DNA of 64,000 bases from Blastococcus saxobsidens DD2 (GCF_000284015.1 NC_016943.1:1033541-1097540), one strand, 5' to 3'. Shown: positions 1-8,577, numbered from the stretch's first letter. The notes: generated by a model not told the origin, from the sequence alone. Numbers and translations: made by a program.

Positions 1-1
1 G

Positions 2-1042
2 GCCGGCATCCTCGCGCTGCTCGGGCCGGCCGGCCCTGCAGCGGCCCACGTGGGCGGGGAGGCGGCCGGGAGCGACTTCGACGGCCGGGTGGTCGCGCTG
101 ACCCCGGAGCTGCCGGGGGTGGGCGTCCGCGTGCTGCAGTTCGGGGACGAACTCGAGCTGGTGAACGACTCGGGTACCGAGGTGCTGGTCCCGGGCTACT
201 CCGGCGAGCCCTACCTGCGGATCGGGCCCGAGGGGGTCTGGCGCAACGCGCACAGCCCGGCCACGTACATCAACCTCGACCGCTACGGCCGGACGGCGCT
301 GCCCGAGCACGCCGATCCGGATGCCACGGCGCGGTGGGAGCAGGTCTCGACGCAGCCGGAGTACGTGTGGCACGACCACCGCACGCACTGGATGAGCGAG
401 GACGTGCTGCCGCCCCGGGTGGCCGCCGACCCGACCCGGGAGCACGTCGTCTCGGAGTGGGTCGTGCCGCTCCGGCACGGGGAGGTCGAGGCCGAGATCG
501 CGGGGGTGCTCACCTGGAGCCCGCCCCCCTCGCCCTGGCTGGTGTGGCCACTGGTCGCCGGGCTGCTCGCGGTGGCGGTCACCGCCGGGCTGGTGGCGCG
601 GACGCCGCGGTTGCTGGGCGCCCTGCTCGGTGCCGGCGCGCTGGCCGCCCTGTGGCACGCGCTCGCGACCCCGGAGCCGTCGGTGACCACGGGATCCCAT
701 GCCGGAGCCATCGTCTCGGCACTCATGCCGGCGACCGCCGCGCTGCTGTGCGCGGTCCTGGGCGTGCGCGCAGCCCTGCGCGGCAACGGCGCGATGACCA
801 GTCTGCTGGCCGTCGTCACCGGCTGGTTGCTGCTCGTGCAAGGGCTGCCCGACGTCGACGTCCTGTGGTCGGCCAACGTCCTCTCCGCCGGGCCGCAGGC
901 CCTCGCCCGGGTCGCGGTGGGGGTGCTGGCGGCGCTGGGCATCGGGCTGCTGATCGGCGGGATCGCCGCCGTGCGCCGGTTCCGGGAGGACCGTGCCGTA
1001 CCCGCGGGAACCGGCGCCGGCCGACCGGTGCCGGTGGCTTGA
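2..1042 (+). CDS. Membrane protein, 5' end outside the window
   Basis: The reading frame is open from the first bases and runs through a signal-peptide-like stretch (AGILALLGPAGPAAAHVGG) into an extracytoplasmic domain of about 160 residues. Four or so hydrophobic segments follow (roughly residues 165-190, 195-210, 225-245, 255-310 counted from the GTG at 50). The true start therefore lies upstream of the window and the GTG at 50 is internal. The extracytoplasmic part is rich in Trp, Tyr and His (for example WHDHRTHWM). I do not recognise a named family; the layout, exported domain plus membrane helices, resembles accessory proteins of actinobacterial copper or haem loci, but nothing here proves that. 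The stop is TGA at 1040-1042, only 22 bases from the end of the convergent gene on the other strand. Confidence 0.7.
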   Translation, partial: AGILALLGPAGPAAAHVGGEAAGSDFDGRVVALTPELPGVGVRVLQFGDELELVNDSGTEVLVPGYSGEPYLRIGPEGVWRNAHSPATYINLDRYGRTALPEHADPDATARWEQVSTQPEYVWHDHRTHWMSEDVLPPRVAADPTREHVVSEWVVPLRHGEVEAEIAGVLTWSPPPSPWLVWPLVAGLLAVAVTAGLVARTPRLLGALLGAGALAALWHALATPEPSVTTGSHAGAIVSALMPATAALLCAVLGVRAALRGNGAMTSLLAVVTGWLLLVQGLPDVDVLWSANVLSAGPQALARVAVGVLAALGIGLLIGGIAAVRRFREDRAVPAGTGAGRPVPVA

Positions 1043-1064
1043 CGGCGGTTCCCGCGGGCTGGGA

Positions 1065-3002
1065 TCAGGCGATCTCGGCGACGATGTTCGGTGCCTCGCC
1101 GCCGAGCAGGGTGTTGGCCCGGACCAGGTCGCCCTCGAAGTCCACCTCGACGGCGTCGTAACCGGAGATGTCCACGGCCCGCACCCGCAGGCCGCGCTCG
1201 GCGATCGCCGTCTCGATGCCCCGCTCGAAGTAGTCCTTGTGCGAGCACGCGTCCAGGTACTCGATGAGCGTCGCCTTGTCGGCGGCGGACACGTAGTTGA
1301 TGCCCACCGCTTCGCCGAGGCCCCCGCGCACGGTCTTGGACAGCTCCCGGATGTAGCCGTCGCCGTCGAGGGTGTACTTGACCTCCTCGTCGGCGACGGT
1401 GTTCGTGTCGACGCAGACGAAGCTCTGGTCGGCCGCCAGATGAGGTAGCGCCTGCTCGAGAACGGCCGGATCGAACACGACGTCCCCGTTGAGCCACAGC
1501 ACGCCGCCCGCACGGGTGGTGCGTAGTGCCCGGAGCAGGCTCTTCGACGTGTTGGTCACCGCGAAGTCGGGGTTGTAGGCGAACAGCAGGTCGGGAGCGG
1601 CCTGCATCACCAGGTCGCTCCGGTACCCGACCACTGCGGTGATCGACACGTCTGCGCCGAGGACGGCGCGCAGGCCCTCGAGCTGCCGCTGCAGGATGCT
1701 GCGCCCGTCGTTGAGCCGGGTCAGGGGCTTGGGCTCCTGCCGGCCGAGCCGGGTGCCCATCCCTGCGGCGAGGATCACGGTCTGCACCGACGACGCCGAC
1801 TGGCGGCCCGCTGGCGTGCGGGTCAGATAGGGAGACAGACGCCGACGGACGGGCTCGAGCACACGGCCACCGGTCCGCACGGACGTCATCTCCCTCAGGG
1901 TCGGTCTGGTGGTCTGCACGGCCGCTGTCGCAGCCGGGAGGATCAGGTCGAGGACGCGCCGCGTGGCGGCGCCGTCCTCCAGGTGGCAGAACGTCTCGCG
2001 GAACCGGGCGTAGCGCTCGGCGTGCTCCGCGGTGACCGCGTCGATGTCCGCGATGGCCTCGACCAGCTCCGTGCTGGTGGACACCAGCGGACCGGGCGCG
2101 ACCTCTGCCAGGTCGAAGTAGAAGCCGCGGAGCCGATCGCGGTAGCGCTCCAGGTCGTAGGTGAAGAACAGCAGCGGCTTGCCCGTGATGGCGAAGTCGA
2201 ACATCGTCGAGGAGTAGTCGGTGACCATCAGGTCGGCGGCGAGGTACAGGTCGCGGACGTCGGGATGGTCGGAGACGTCGATCACCGGGGCCCCCGGAGG
2301 GATCGGCATGCGGCCGGCGACCATGCTGTGCAGCCGCAGCAGCAGGACATGGTCCTGGCCCAGCCGGGCGCTGAACTGGTCGAGGTCGATCGGGAACTCG
2401 AACTCCGGTCGCCCGTCGCCGGCGAACACCAGGTCGTCCCGCCACGTCGGCGTGTAGAGCACCGCGGTCTGGTGCGCGCCGATGCCCAGGCCGGCGCGCA
2501 CTTTCGCCCGGACCTCGTCGCGCCGCGGGCTGCTGAGCAGGTCGTTGCGCGGATAGCCGGTCTCGTGGACGGGGCCGGTGTAACCGAATGCCTTGCGCAA
2601 CCGCTCGGTGGTGGCCGAGTTCGGCGAGAGCAGCAGGTCCCAGCGGGCGACGTCGAGATCGGCCATGGTGAGCCAGCCTTCGGGGCCACCCTGGACGTCG
2701 TGGTGGATGCGCTTGAGCGGGGTGCCGTGCCACGTCTGCAGGTACCTGCTGCCCGGCCGTTTGGTCCACGGCATGGAGATGCAGTCGTTGGCTATGACGA
2801 GGTCGGCCTGCTCCAGCGCCGCCCGTGCCTCAGGCGTCCCGTACCGGACGGTCTCGACCTCCGGGGGGAACATGTGCTGCGTCTGTGGAGTGCACAGCCA
2901 GGTGTGGGCGTGCGCACGACCGTCCCGTTCGGCGAGCTCCTCGTAGAGCGCCCGCGGGTTGTCCGCGAAGAGTCCTCGGAAGCTGTAGTAGGTGACTTTC
3001 AC
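1065..3002 (-). CDS. Two-domain protein: CDP-glycerol glycerophosphotransferase-like plus nucleotidyltransferase
   Basis: The protein has 645 residues. Residues 1-370 match the TagB/TagF family of CDP-glycerol glycerophosphotransferases, with LQTWHGTPLKRIHHD, YTPTWRD, RLHSMV and MVTDYSSTMFDFA, the usual UDP/CDP-sugar binding signatures of this family. Residues from about 406 onward form a sugar-nucleotidyltransferase domain starting VQTVILAAGMGTRLG with the PKPLTRL and WLNGDVVF motifs, as in LicC/GlmU-type cytidylyl- or uridylyltransferases. The fusion suggests one protein that activates a polyol or choline phosphate and transfers it to a cell-wall or glycan polymer (inference). It should act at the cytoplasmic face of the membrane. 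The ATG at 3002 is the only sensible start; the intergenic region to its right is shared with the divergent M23 peptidase. The neighbours give no pathway context. Confidence 0.85.
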   Translation of the reverse strand: MKVTYYSFRGLFADNPRALYEELAERDGRAHAHTWLCTPQTQHMFPPEVETVRYGTPEARAALEQADLVIANDCISMPWTKRPGSRYLQTWHGTPLKRIHHDVQGGPEGWLTMADLDVARWDLLLSPNSATTERLRKAFGYTGPVHETGYPRNDLLSSPRRDEVRAKVRAGLGIGAHQTAVLYTPTWRDDLVFAGDGRPEFEFPIDLDQFSARLGQDHVLLLRLHSMVAGRMPIPPGAPVIDVSDHPDVRDLYLAADLMVTDYSSTMFDFAITGKPLLFFTYDLERYRDRLRGFYFDLAEVAPGPLVSTSTELVEAIADIDAVTAEHAERYARFRETFCHLEDGAATRRVLDLILPAATAAVQTTRPTLREMTSVRTGGRVLEPVRRRLSPYLTRTPAGRQSASSVQTVILAAGMGTRLGRQEPKPLTRLNDGRSILQRQLEGLRAVLGADVSITAVVGYRSDLVMQAAPDLLFAYNPDFAVTNTSKSLLRALRTTRAGGVLWLNGDVVFDPAVLEQALPHLAADQSFVCVDTNTVADEEVKYTLDGDGYIRELSKTVRGGLGEAVGINYVSAADKATLIEYLDACSHKDYFERGIETAIAERGLRVRAVDISGYDAVEVDFEGDLVRANTLLGGEAPNIVAEIA

Positions 3003-3459
3003 CGACGGCGCGGGGGGGACACGAGAGGAGCGCAGGTCACAGGCGGATTTCCTTCAGAAGCGGGCAGGCAGTGGTTCGGGGTCGTTCCGGAAACGGAGCG
3101 GCGAGAACTGTAATGGGACGAGAGGGGCGGTGCCCACGTCCGCGTTCCGGCGCTTCCGTGGCGAGACATCGGGACGGCGGAAACGTGTCTGGCGTCGGTC
3201 AGTGGCGTTGCCCCCACCGAGGCTACGCAAACCGTCGACTCCCTCTGTCGCACCCCATGATCGCCGACCGCCCGGACACCCGCGGAGGCGGGTGGAATCA
3301 CATCCGCGTAGTTATCGCTGTGACCGGTGGGGCTGGTGATGTGGCTCACGACGGCGTGTCTCGCGCGACGCGCCGTGCACCCGGTCACGAACGTGTCACG
3401 CAGTGTTTCGATGTGCGTGAGCCCGATCGGGCGACTCGGACCGCGAGACGGGCAGGTGC
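3003..3459. other. Divergent intergenic region, 457 bp
   Basis: This stretch lies between two divergent genes and must hold both promoters. I looked for a c-di-AMP (ydaO-type) riboswitch, which often precedes actinobacterial M23 peptidase genes, and could not find its conserved blocks. No convincing ORF is present. Confidence 0.4.
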
Positions 3460-4254
3460 ATGGGACCAGGGTCCGGCCAGGAGCCCCGCACGGAGCTGCT
3501 CGGCGCGGTGCAGGCCTCTTCGGGTCGCGCCGCGGCCCGGCCCACCCGCCGCCCCGCCCGGGCGCAGGCGCCCCGGAGCCCGGGGATGCTGCTGGGGGCG
3601 CTGCTCCTCGGTGGGGTCCTGGCCGCCGGCCTCGGCCTGCCCGGCGCCCCGGCTGCCTCGGCCGAGGCAGCCTCCGTGCTCGACGCCCAGGCCGCGCTGC
3701 TCACCGCGGAAGAAGGCGTCGAGGTCCACCCGCAGGCATCCATCTCCGTGGCCGAGGCCCAGGCCCGCCTGCAGGAGGTGGCCGCGTCCCGCGCCGCCCG
3801 CGCCGAGCGGCAGGCCGCGGAAGCGGCCGCAGCGGCGGCCGCTGCCGAGGCCGCCCGTCCGAAGGCGGTGCTGCCGGTCGCCGGCGCGCGTCTCACGAGT
3901 GGCTTCGGCAGCCGGTGGGGCACCTTCCACTACGGGATCGACCTCGCCGCTCCCATGCGCACGCCCGAGTACGCGGCAGCGGACGGGGTGGTCCTGCGGG
4001 CCGGCTCGGCCAGCGGCTTCGGCCTGGCCGTGTACATCCTGCACGAGAACGGCGACGTGACCGTCTACGGCCACATGGACAAGATCCTGGTGAAGCCGGG
4101 GCAGTACGTGCAGGCCGGGGAGACCATCGCCCTGCTCGGCAATCGCGGCCAGTCGACCGGGCCGCACCTGCACTTCGAGGTGCACCAGGGTGGGCTCGAC
4201 GGGAAGCGGGTCGACCCGGTCCGGTGGCTGAACGCCCGCGGTGTCAAGGTCTGA
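3460..4254 (+). CDS. Secreted M23 family metallopeptidase (LytM domain)
   Basis: The protein has 264 residues. It begins with a long basic N-terminus and a hydrophobic export segment (about residues 43-68) ending near PAASAEA. An Ala/Glu-rich coiled-coil linker follows (about 75-130), then a C-terminal LytM domain. The zinc ligands are visible: HYGIDLAA gives the HxxxD motif and HLHFEVH the final HxH. The domain is full length. The family cleaves peptidoglycan cross-bridges or acts as an activator of amidases. The ATG at 3460 follows a weak GACGGGCAGG ribosome site. It stands alone, just upstream of the tRNA-Ala gene, and belongs to the core chromosome left of the island. Confidence 0.9.
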   Translation: MGPGSGQEPRTELLGAVQASSGRAAARPTRRPARAQAPRSPGMLLGALLLGGVLAAGLGLPGAPAASAEAASVLDAQAALLTAEEGVEVHPQASISVAEAQARLQEVAASRAARAERQAAEAAAAAAAAEAARPKAVLPVAGARLTSGFGSRWGTFHYGIDLAAPMRTPEYAAADGVVLRAGSASGFGLAVYILHENGDVTVYGHMDKILVKPGQYVQAGETIALLGNRGQSTGPHLHFEVHQGGLDGKRVDPVRWLNARGVKV

Positions 4255-5659
4255 GCGGAGGGCGTTGCCGGGAGGCGACACCTGGCCACCCCGCTGCGGG
4301 GCCGCACGGGTGGCCCTGTACAGTCGTTCCCGGCTCGGACGCACCGACCGGGCCGGGTTCGGGGCTGTGGCGCAGCTGGTAGCGCACCACACTGGCAGTG
4401 TGGGGGTCAGGGGTTCGAGTCCCCTCAGCTCCACCCCGATGACCAGGCCGTTCCCCATCTGGGGAGCGGCCTGAGTCGTCTCTGGTTGCAGTTGTGGTTG
4501 CAGTTTGCCCACCCTTACCTGGAAGCAGCAGGGTGCCCATGCGGTCGGCGGCCTCGCGGGCCAGGGCGGGCATGACGTGGCTGTAGATGTCCATCGTGGT
4601 GCGCATCTGGCTGTGGCCGAGCAGCTCCATGACCACCCGGGGGTGCACGTTCTCGGACAGCAGCAGGGTGGCCGCGGTGTGCCGGCCGTCGTGCAGCCGG
4701 ACGTGGCGGACGCCGGCCGCCTGCAGTAGCCGGGTCCAGTCGTCGTAGTCGGTCTTCTTGTCGATCGGCCGGCCGTTGGGCTGGGCGAAGACCAGGTCCT
4801 CGTCCTGCCACTCGGAGCCGGCCAGCATCCGCTCGCCGAGCTGCGCGGCCTTGTGCCGGTGCAGCTCGCCGACAAGAGGCATCGGCAGGGCGAGCGTGCG
4901 CTGGCTGCGCCGGGTCTTGGGCTCCTCGTAGATCAGCCCGCCGCCCCGGACGCGGTGGATGCTCCGCCGGACCGTGAGCGTGCCCGTGAGCAGGTCGATG
5001 TCCTTCCACTGCAGCGCCAGGGCCTCGGACTGCCGCAGGCCGAGCGCGAGGGCGACGGTCCAGCGGGCGCAGTTGCGGACGCCGGCCGCGGCGTGCAGCA
5101 CGGCGCGGGCCTCGCCGAGGTCGAGCGCGGTGGCGATGTCGCTCGCGCGCTGGGCGGGTGGATCGACGAGCCCGGCCACGTTGCGGGCGACGTGGCCCCG
5201 TTGCATGGCAACGGTGAGCGCTCGGGACAGGATGCGGTGGTGGCGCAGCACGGTGGCGGGGGAGTAGCCGGCATCGAGCAGGGCGGTGTAGAGCTGGTCG
5301 AGGTGCTCGGGGCGCAGCCGGTCGAGGCGGTGCCGTCCGAGTCCGGGGACCAGGTGCTTGCGGACGGCGGACTCGTAGCTCTCCAGGGTCCGCTGCCGCA
5401 CCCGGCGCGGGGCGATGGTGGTGAGCCAGTGCTCCAGCCAGTCGGCGACGGTCGGGGTGGAGACGGCGTTGATGGTGCCGGCGTCGCGCTTGCGCTCCAG
5501 GTCGCGGACCTTCGCGACGACCACGGCGCGGGTCTTGCCGGTGACGTGCCGGCGGTCGGGCTTGCCGGTGAGGGTGAAGCCGACGGAGACGTAGCCGTGC
5601 CACCGCCCGTCGGCGTCCTGGTAGATTGTCGACTCGCCGTTCGATGCGCGTCCGGCCAT
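4244..5659 (-). CDS. Tyrosine recombinase (island integrase)
   Basis: The frame has 471 residues. An N-terminal AP2-like arm-binding region (1-50) is followed by a SAM-like core-binding domain (about 65-165, WLEHWLTTIAPRRVRQRTL) and the catalytic domain. Catalytic residues are visible: Arg in ALGLRQSEALAL, His-x-x-Arg in LHDGRHTAATLL, GH in LLGHSQMRTT and the nucleophile Tyr in MDIYSHV. It reads toward attL and has no stop before the repeat, so its last 49 residues (from SVVRYQLRH) are translated from host DNA antisense to the tRNA-Ala gene. In the excised circle the frame would end HTARPT-stop, using the sequence left of attR. A GAGGGG ribosome site precedes the ATG. Close relatives in decayed form lie at 18480, 24037 and 27360. 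Confidence 0.95.
   Translation of the reverse strand: MAGRASNGESTIYQDADGRWHGYVSVGFTLTGKPDRRHVTGKTRAVVVAKVRDLERKRDAGTINAVSTPTVADWLEHWLTTIAPRRVRQRTLESYESAVRKHLVPGLGRHRLDRLRPEHLDQLYTALLDAGYSPATVLRHHRILSRALTVAMQRGHVARNVAGLVDPPAQRASDIATALDLGEARAVLHAAAGVRNCARWTVALALGLRQSEALALQWKDIDLLTGTLTVRRSIHRVRGGGLIYEEPKTRRSQRTLALPMPLVGELHRHKAAQLGERMLAGSEWQDEDLVFAQPNGRPIDKKTDYDDWTRLLQAAGVRHVRLHDGRHTAATLLLSENVHPRVVMELLGHSQMRTTMDIYSHVMPALAREAADRMGTLLLPGKGGQTATTTATRDDSGRSPDGERPGHRGGAEGTRTPDPHTASVVRYQLRHSPEPGPVGASEPGTTVQGHPCGPAAGWPGVASRQRPPLRP
4361..4433 (+). tRNA. tRNA-Ala(GGC)
   Basis: The cloverleaf folds by eye. The acceptor stem is GGGGCTG against CAGCTCC with the alanine-specific G3-U70 pair, the D arm is GCGC/GCGC, and the anticodon stem CCACA/TGTGG carries loop CTGGCAG with anticodon GGC. 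The T arm is AGGGG-TTCGAGT-CCCCT and the discriminator is A. CCA is not encoded. The 3' half is the integration site of the island: bases 4392-4433 recur exactly at 18359-18400. Confidence 0.97.
4392..4453. repeat. attL: 62-bp direct repeat (left end of island)
   Basis: Bases 4392-4453 are identical to 18359-18420, offset 13967. The repeat starts in the tRNA anticodon loop, runs through the T arm and acceptor stem, and continues 20 bp beyond the gene. The bases just outside differ on both sides (4391 a versus 18358 c; 4454 c versus 18421 t), so the identity block is sharply bounded. This is the classic signature of tyrosine-integrase insertion into a tRNA 3' end. Confidence 0.95.
4483..4505. 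promoter_or_regulatory. Candidate integrase arm-type sites, left
   Basis: Two copies of TGGTTGCAGTT occur at 4483-4493 and 4495-4505, 12 bp apart, inside the island next to attL. The same pair, with one change, sits at 18220-18242 near attR with the same 12-bp period. Paired direct repeats flanking the core on both sides fit arm-type binding sites of a tyrosine integrase. The role is inferred. Confidence 0.5.
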
Positions 5660-5733
5660 CCGCTACCCCTCGCCGCTGCTTCGAGGGCTCAGTTTCGCCG
5701 AGCACTTAGGCGATGGGCCGACCCGCTGTGGAT

Positions 5734-5976
5734 TCACGCGGCGTCCGGCGAGGGCTGTGGACGGGACGAAGAGGCCTCGAGCCGGCGGACGTAGCGGTCG
5801 AGCTCTGCCTGAGAAATCCGGCAGCTGCGGCCGATGTGCACGGGACGCAGCTCCCCGCTCTTCATGAGCGCGTACACCGTCGTGCGGCCGACGCGGAGAA
5901 CCTCCGCCGCCTCCTCGGGCGTGAGGAGAAGCCGATCGACGACCGAGACCTCCCGGAGCGGCTGCGGATCACCCAT
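5734..5976 (-). CDS. Helix-turn-helix excisionase-like protein
   Basis: The protein has 80 residues with a MerR/excisionase-type winged HTH: LLTPEEAAEVLRVGRTTVYALM, then RPVHIGRSCRISQAELDRYV. This is the usual DNA-binding partner (Xis, helix_turn_helix_17 type) encoded just upstream of actinobacterial island integrases. It probably bends attachment-site DNA and controls excision. It lies 74 bp upstream of the integrase on the same strand. The ATG at 5976 is preferred because GGGAG lies 8 bases upstream; an in-frame ATG at 6024 would add 16 unrelated residues. Confidence 0.85.
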   Translation of the reverse strand: MGDPQPLREVSVVDRLLLTPEEAAEVLRVGRTTVYALMKSGELRPVHIGRSCRISQAELDRYVRRLEASSSRPQPSPDAA

Positions 5977-6241
5977 GTCGACATCTCCCGGATCAGTGGC
6001 GTCGCTGCGTAGAGGCTGCTGCATGACGGTGGGGGAGCGGCCTCCCGAACATCTCCTGTTCCTTTCCTTTGGCGCGCACCGAGCGGTGACCCCTGCCGAC
6101 TGGAGACGCGAGCACATGCCCCTCGTTACTGCAGAGCTCCTGCAGCATCGGTCAGTGCAAGTAGGGAGCGCCGGTGGGATGGGCGCGTCTCCTGTAGCTC
6201 TCCAGTACGGGCTGGAGTGCCCGCGCCAGGGCGGGCGAGGT

Positions 6242-7695
6242 TGTCCCGGGTCTCGTAGAAGTTGAGGTGGCGGTCCCCCGCCCGCACCGGCCGTGAGGTA
6301 GGTGTTGGGCGTCCGCCAAGACACCACTTCGAGCAGGGGACCGCCGTGACCAAGAAGTACCAGAAGGACAAGATCGACACGCCTACCGGCGACGGAGTCG
6401 TCGTGCCGGAGCGGGTGAATGTGGCGATGGCCGAGATCGCCGGCACGATGCGTGAGGGCCTGCTCGCCCTCGCGGTCGGCGCCGGCCTGCAGGTGATGCA
6501 GGCGCTGATGGAGGCCGACGTGACCGGGATGGCCGGGCCGAAGGGCAAGCACGATGCCGGTCGGACCGCGGTCCGGCACGGCTCCGAGCGCGGGTCGGTG
6601 ACCCTGGGCGGGCGGCGGGTGCCAGTGAGCCGTCCGCGGGTGCGCGCCGCTGACGGCTCCGGCGAGCTGTCCGTGCCCACCTACGAGCTGTTCAGCGGCA
6701 CCGAGATCCTCGGGTCGATGGCGATGGAGCGGATGCTGGCCGGCCTGTCCACCCGCCGCTACCGGGTTGGCCTGGAACCGGTCGGCGACCACGTCAGCGC
6801 GGCGGCGAAGGCGACGAGCAAGTCGGCGGTGTCCCGGAAGTTCGTGGCGATGACCGAGACCGCCCTGGCCGAGCTGCTTGCCGCGGACCTGTCCGCATTG
6901 GACCTGGTCGCGCTGATGGTCGACGGGGTGCACTTCGGCGAATCCTGCTGCGTCGTCGCGCTGGGCATCGACTCCGAGGGGGTCAAGCACCCCCTCGCCC
7001 TGGTCGAGGGGGCGACGGAGAACGCCACGGTGGTCACCGACCTGCTGGTCGGCCTGCGCGATCGGGGGCTGGACGTGAGCCGGCCGATCCTGGTCGGCAT
7101 CGACGGGGCGAAGGCGCTGCGCAAGGCCGTGGTCGACGTCTTCGACCACCCGGTGATCCAGCGCTGCCAATTGCACAAGATCCGAAACGTTCAGGACCGA
7201 CTACCGCAGCGGCTACGCGGCCCGGTCGGCACGAAGATGCGCGCGGCCTACCACGCCGACTCGGCGCTAGAGGCCGAGGCGGCGCTGACCGGGCTGGCCC
7301 GGGAGCTGGACAAGACCCACCCGAGCGCGGCTGCCAGCCTGCGCGAAGGCCTGCACGAGACGCTGACCGTGCTGCGCCTGGGGGTGCCGCCCACGCTGGC
7401 CCGCACGCTGCGCTCGACCAACGCGATCGAGTCGATGATCTCCATCTGTCGTGATCACGCCCGCAACGTCAAGCGCTGGCGGGACGGGCAGATGGCCCTG
7501 CGCTGGTGCGCCGCCGGCATGGTCGAGGCCGGCAAGCAGTTCCGCCGGGTCAACGGCCACCTGCACCTGGCGAAGCTGCGCGCCGCGCTCGACGCCGAGA
7601 TCACCGGAACTGTCACACCCGCCGTGCATGATGAGGAGGTCGTCGCAGCCTGACGCACAACGGGCCGCCACCGAAGTTCTACGGAACTCGGGACA
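6242..7695. mobile_element. IS256 family insertion sequence
   Basis: The 1454-bp element has imperfect 36-bp terminal inverted repeats at 6242-6277 and 7660-7695, about 29 of 36 positions matching by eye, starting TGTCCCG at both ends. It carries one transposase. No 8-9 bp target duplication is visible in the flanks (GGGCGAGGT versus TCCTCCTCG), so the insertion is old or one flank was rearranged. Confidence 0.85.
6346..7653 (+). CDS. IS256 family transposase
   Basis: The protein has 435 residues from the GTG at 6346, which follows a GCAGGGGA ribosome site; an upstream ATG frame at 6262 overlaps the terminal repeat and is less likely. Family signatures are clear: LMVDGVHFG (first catalytic Asp), VGIDGAKALRKAV (second Asp region), CQLHKIRNVQDRLP, and LRSTNAIESM (catalytic Glu). 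The MULE/IS256 core appears full length, so the copy could be active. It moves the surrounding IS by a DDE mechanism. Confidence 0.95.
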   Translation: MTKKYQKDKIDTPTGDGVVVPERVNVAMAEIAGTMREGLLALAVGAGLQVMQALMEADVTGMAGPKGKHDAGRTAVRHGSERGSVTLGGRRVPVSRPRVRAADGSGELSVPTYELFSGTEILGSMAMERMLAGLSTRRYRVGLEPVGDHVSAAAKATSKSAVSRKFVAMTETALAELLAADLSALDLVALMVDGVHFGESCCVVALGIDSEGVKHPLALVEGATENATVVTDLLVGLRDRGLDVSRPILVGIDGAKALRKAVVDVFDHPVIQRCQLHKIRNVQDRLPQRLRGPVGTKMRAAYHADSALEAEAALTGLARELDKTHPSAAASLREGLHETLTVLRLGVPPTLARTLRSTNAIESMISICRDHARNVKRWRDGQMALRWCAAGMVEAGKQFRRVNGHLHLAKLRAALDAEITGTVTPAVHDEEVVAA

Positions 7696-8025
7696 TCCTC
7701 CTCGTCGTGCGATTCACCGATACGGGGGCCATCGACCCAGATTCGCTCAGCGACGTGAACGCCGACCATCCGGGCTGCTTCGGGTAGGCAACTCCTGGTT
7801 CGCGGCTCGGCTTGCCGCTTCCGGCGCTACCCGATCGCTCCTGCACGGAGTGGCCACTCAGGTACACCGGCCGGGCACGCCGCAAAGGCGGCTTACGGAC
7901 ACCTACGTTGACGTCTTGACGTGTCTATTCGGCGGCAACCAGGCTGCGGCCTTGAGTGGCCTGCTGGTCGGCCACCATGATGATCGCGTGACCGCTCGCG
8001 TCTGGGCTCTGCCCCTTGCACTGCG
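7696..8025. other. Gene-free stretch right of IS256, 330 bp
   Basis: No convincing gene is visible. A short open run starting at 7696 (ILLVVRFTDTGAIDPDSL) ends at a TAG near 7788 and may be the tail of a gene cut by the IS256 insertion, but no matching front half is evident left of the IS. Confidence 0.35.
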
Positions 8026-8053
8026 TGACCCTTAAGTGGGCCGCTCAAGGACA
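8026..8053 (-). repeat. Cassette repeat A
   Basis: On the minus strand this reads left arm TGTCCTTGAG, loop CGGCCCA, right arm CTTAAGGGTCA, one base longer than the consensus in the right arm. It contains the invariant AGCGGCCCAC. The minus orientation matches the cassette gene just upstream of it on that strand (8112-11207). It is the leftmost class I copy. Confidence 0.85.
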
Positions 8054-8068
8054 CCAGCGCCTATCTCG

Positions 8069-8091
8069 CTCAGAGGGCGGCTTCAGGGGCA
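8069..8091 (-). repeat. Class II cassette repeat (left end of array)
   Basis: The minus strand reads TGCCCCTGAAG, CCGC, CCTCTGAG. It shares the outer arm with the class I repeats but has the centre AAGCCGCC in place of AGCGGCCCAC. It lies 21 bases beyond the stop of the cassette gene at 8112. Similar forms occur at 17762-17790 and 18120-18145. Confidence 0.6.
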
Positions 8092-8111
8092 CCGCCAGCA
8101 GCAGTCGGGGC

Positions 8112-8459
8112 CTAGCCTGCGGCCCGCTCGAACTGGATAAGGACTTCTGTTGGCCAGCGATCGTCGTCGGAGCGGACCGTGAACCTGTAGGACCCCGGTG
8201 CGACAGCGACCTGAATGGGTTCGTCCCACGACGAAGTCCTGGCGATGACCTGACCGGACGGAGCGGCGAAGACTCCCGTCGCTAGTAGCTCCGGCGTCCG
8301 GAGCGTTTCGGCGGACTCGTCGAACACGATGCGCAGGCGGACGTCACCCTCTGCTTCAGGAAGTCCCCGAACGATAATCGTGCTAGCGGTCGCGAAGACC
8401 ACCTGAGCCGACGGATCGAACTCGGGCGGGTCTTCGTCAGCGCCATGGTCGTACAGATA
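8112..8459 (-). pseudogene. 3' part of a cassette gene split by IS21
   Basis: This fragment encodes 113 residues after the insertion point (YDHGADEDPPEFDPSAQVVF to VLIQFERAAG) and ends at TGA 8112-8114. The first 17 codons lie at 11157-11207 on the far side of the IS21 element. Joining the halves through the 6-bp target duplication CAGATA restores one 130-residue frame starting MPIADGTYGLEWSHV-YL-YDHG. The product is acidic, mostly beta by appearance, and of unknown function; a loose resemblance to ComJ-like small proteins is only an impression. Any frame extending into the IS end at 8567 is an artefact of the insertion. Confidence 0.8.
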
Positions 8460-8577
8460 TGTCAAGGGCCATGAGGTTCTGCCCAGCGGCGGTCGTGAGA
8501 CCTGCCCGCTGACGGTCACTCGCTCTGCCCGGTGATGGCCATGGGATCTGCCCAGGCTGGCCATCACCAGTCCGGTG

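Noticed and set aside
283-2769. Very long minus-strand frame of 828 codons
   Set aside because: It overlaps two better genes in other frames, is almost pure Arg/Pro/Ala and has no recognisable domain; a GC-rich shadow frame.
3003-3459. Possible c-di-AMP (ydaO) riboswitch before the M23 peptidase gene
   Set aside because: The conserved sequence blocks of the riboswitch could not be found.
4244-5659. The island integrase as the integron-type integrase of the cassette array
   Set aside because: It has the layout of a tRNA-targeting island integrase and its site is the 62-bp att repeat; no IntI-specific insert is visible. A dual role cannot be excluded but nothing supports it.
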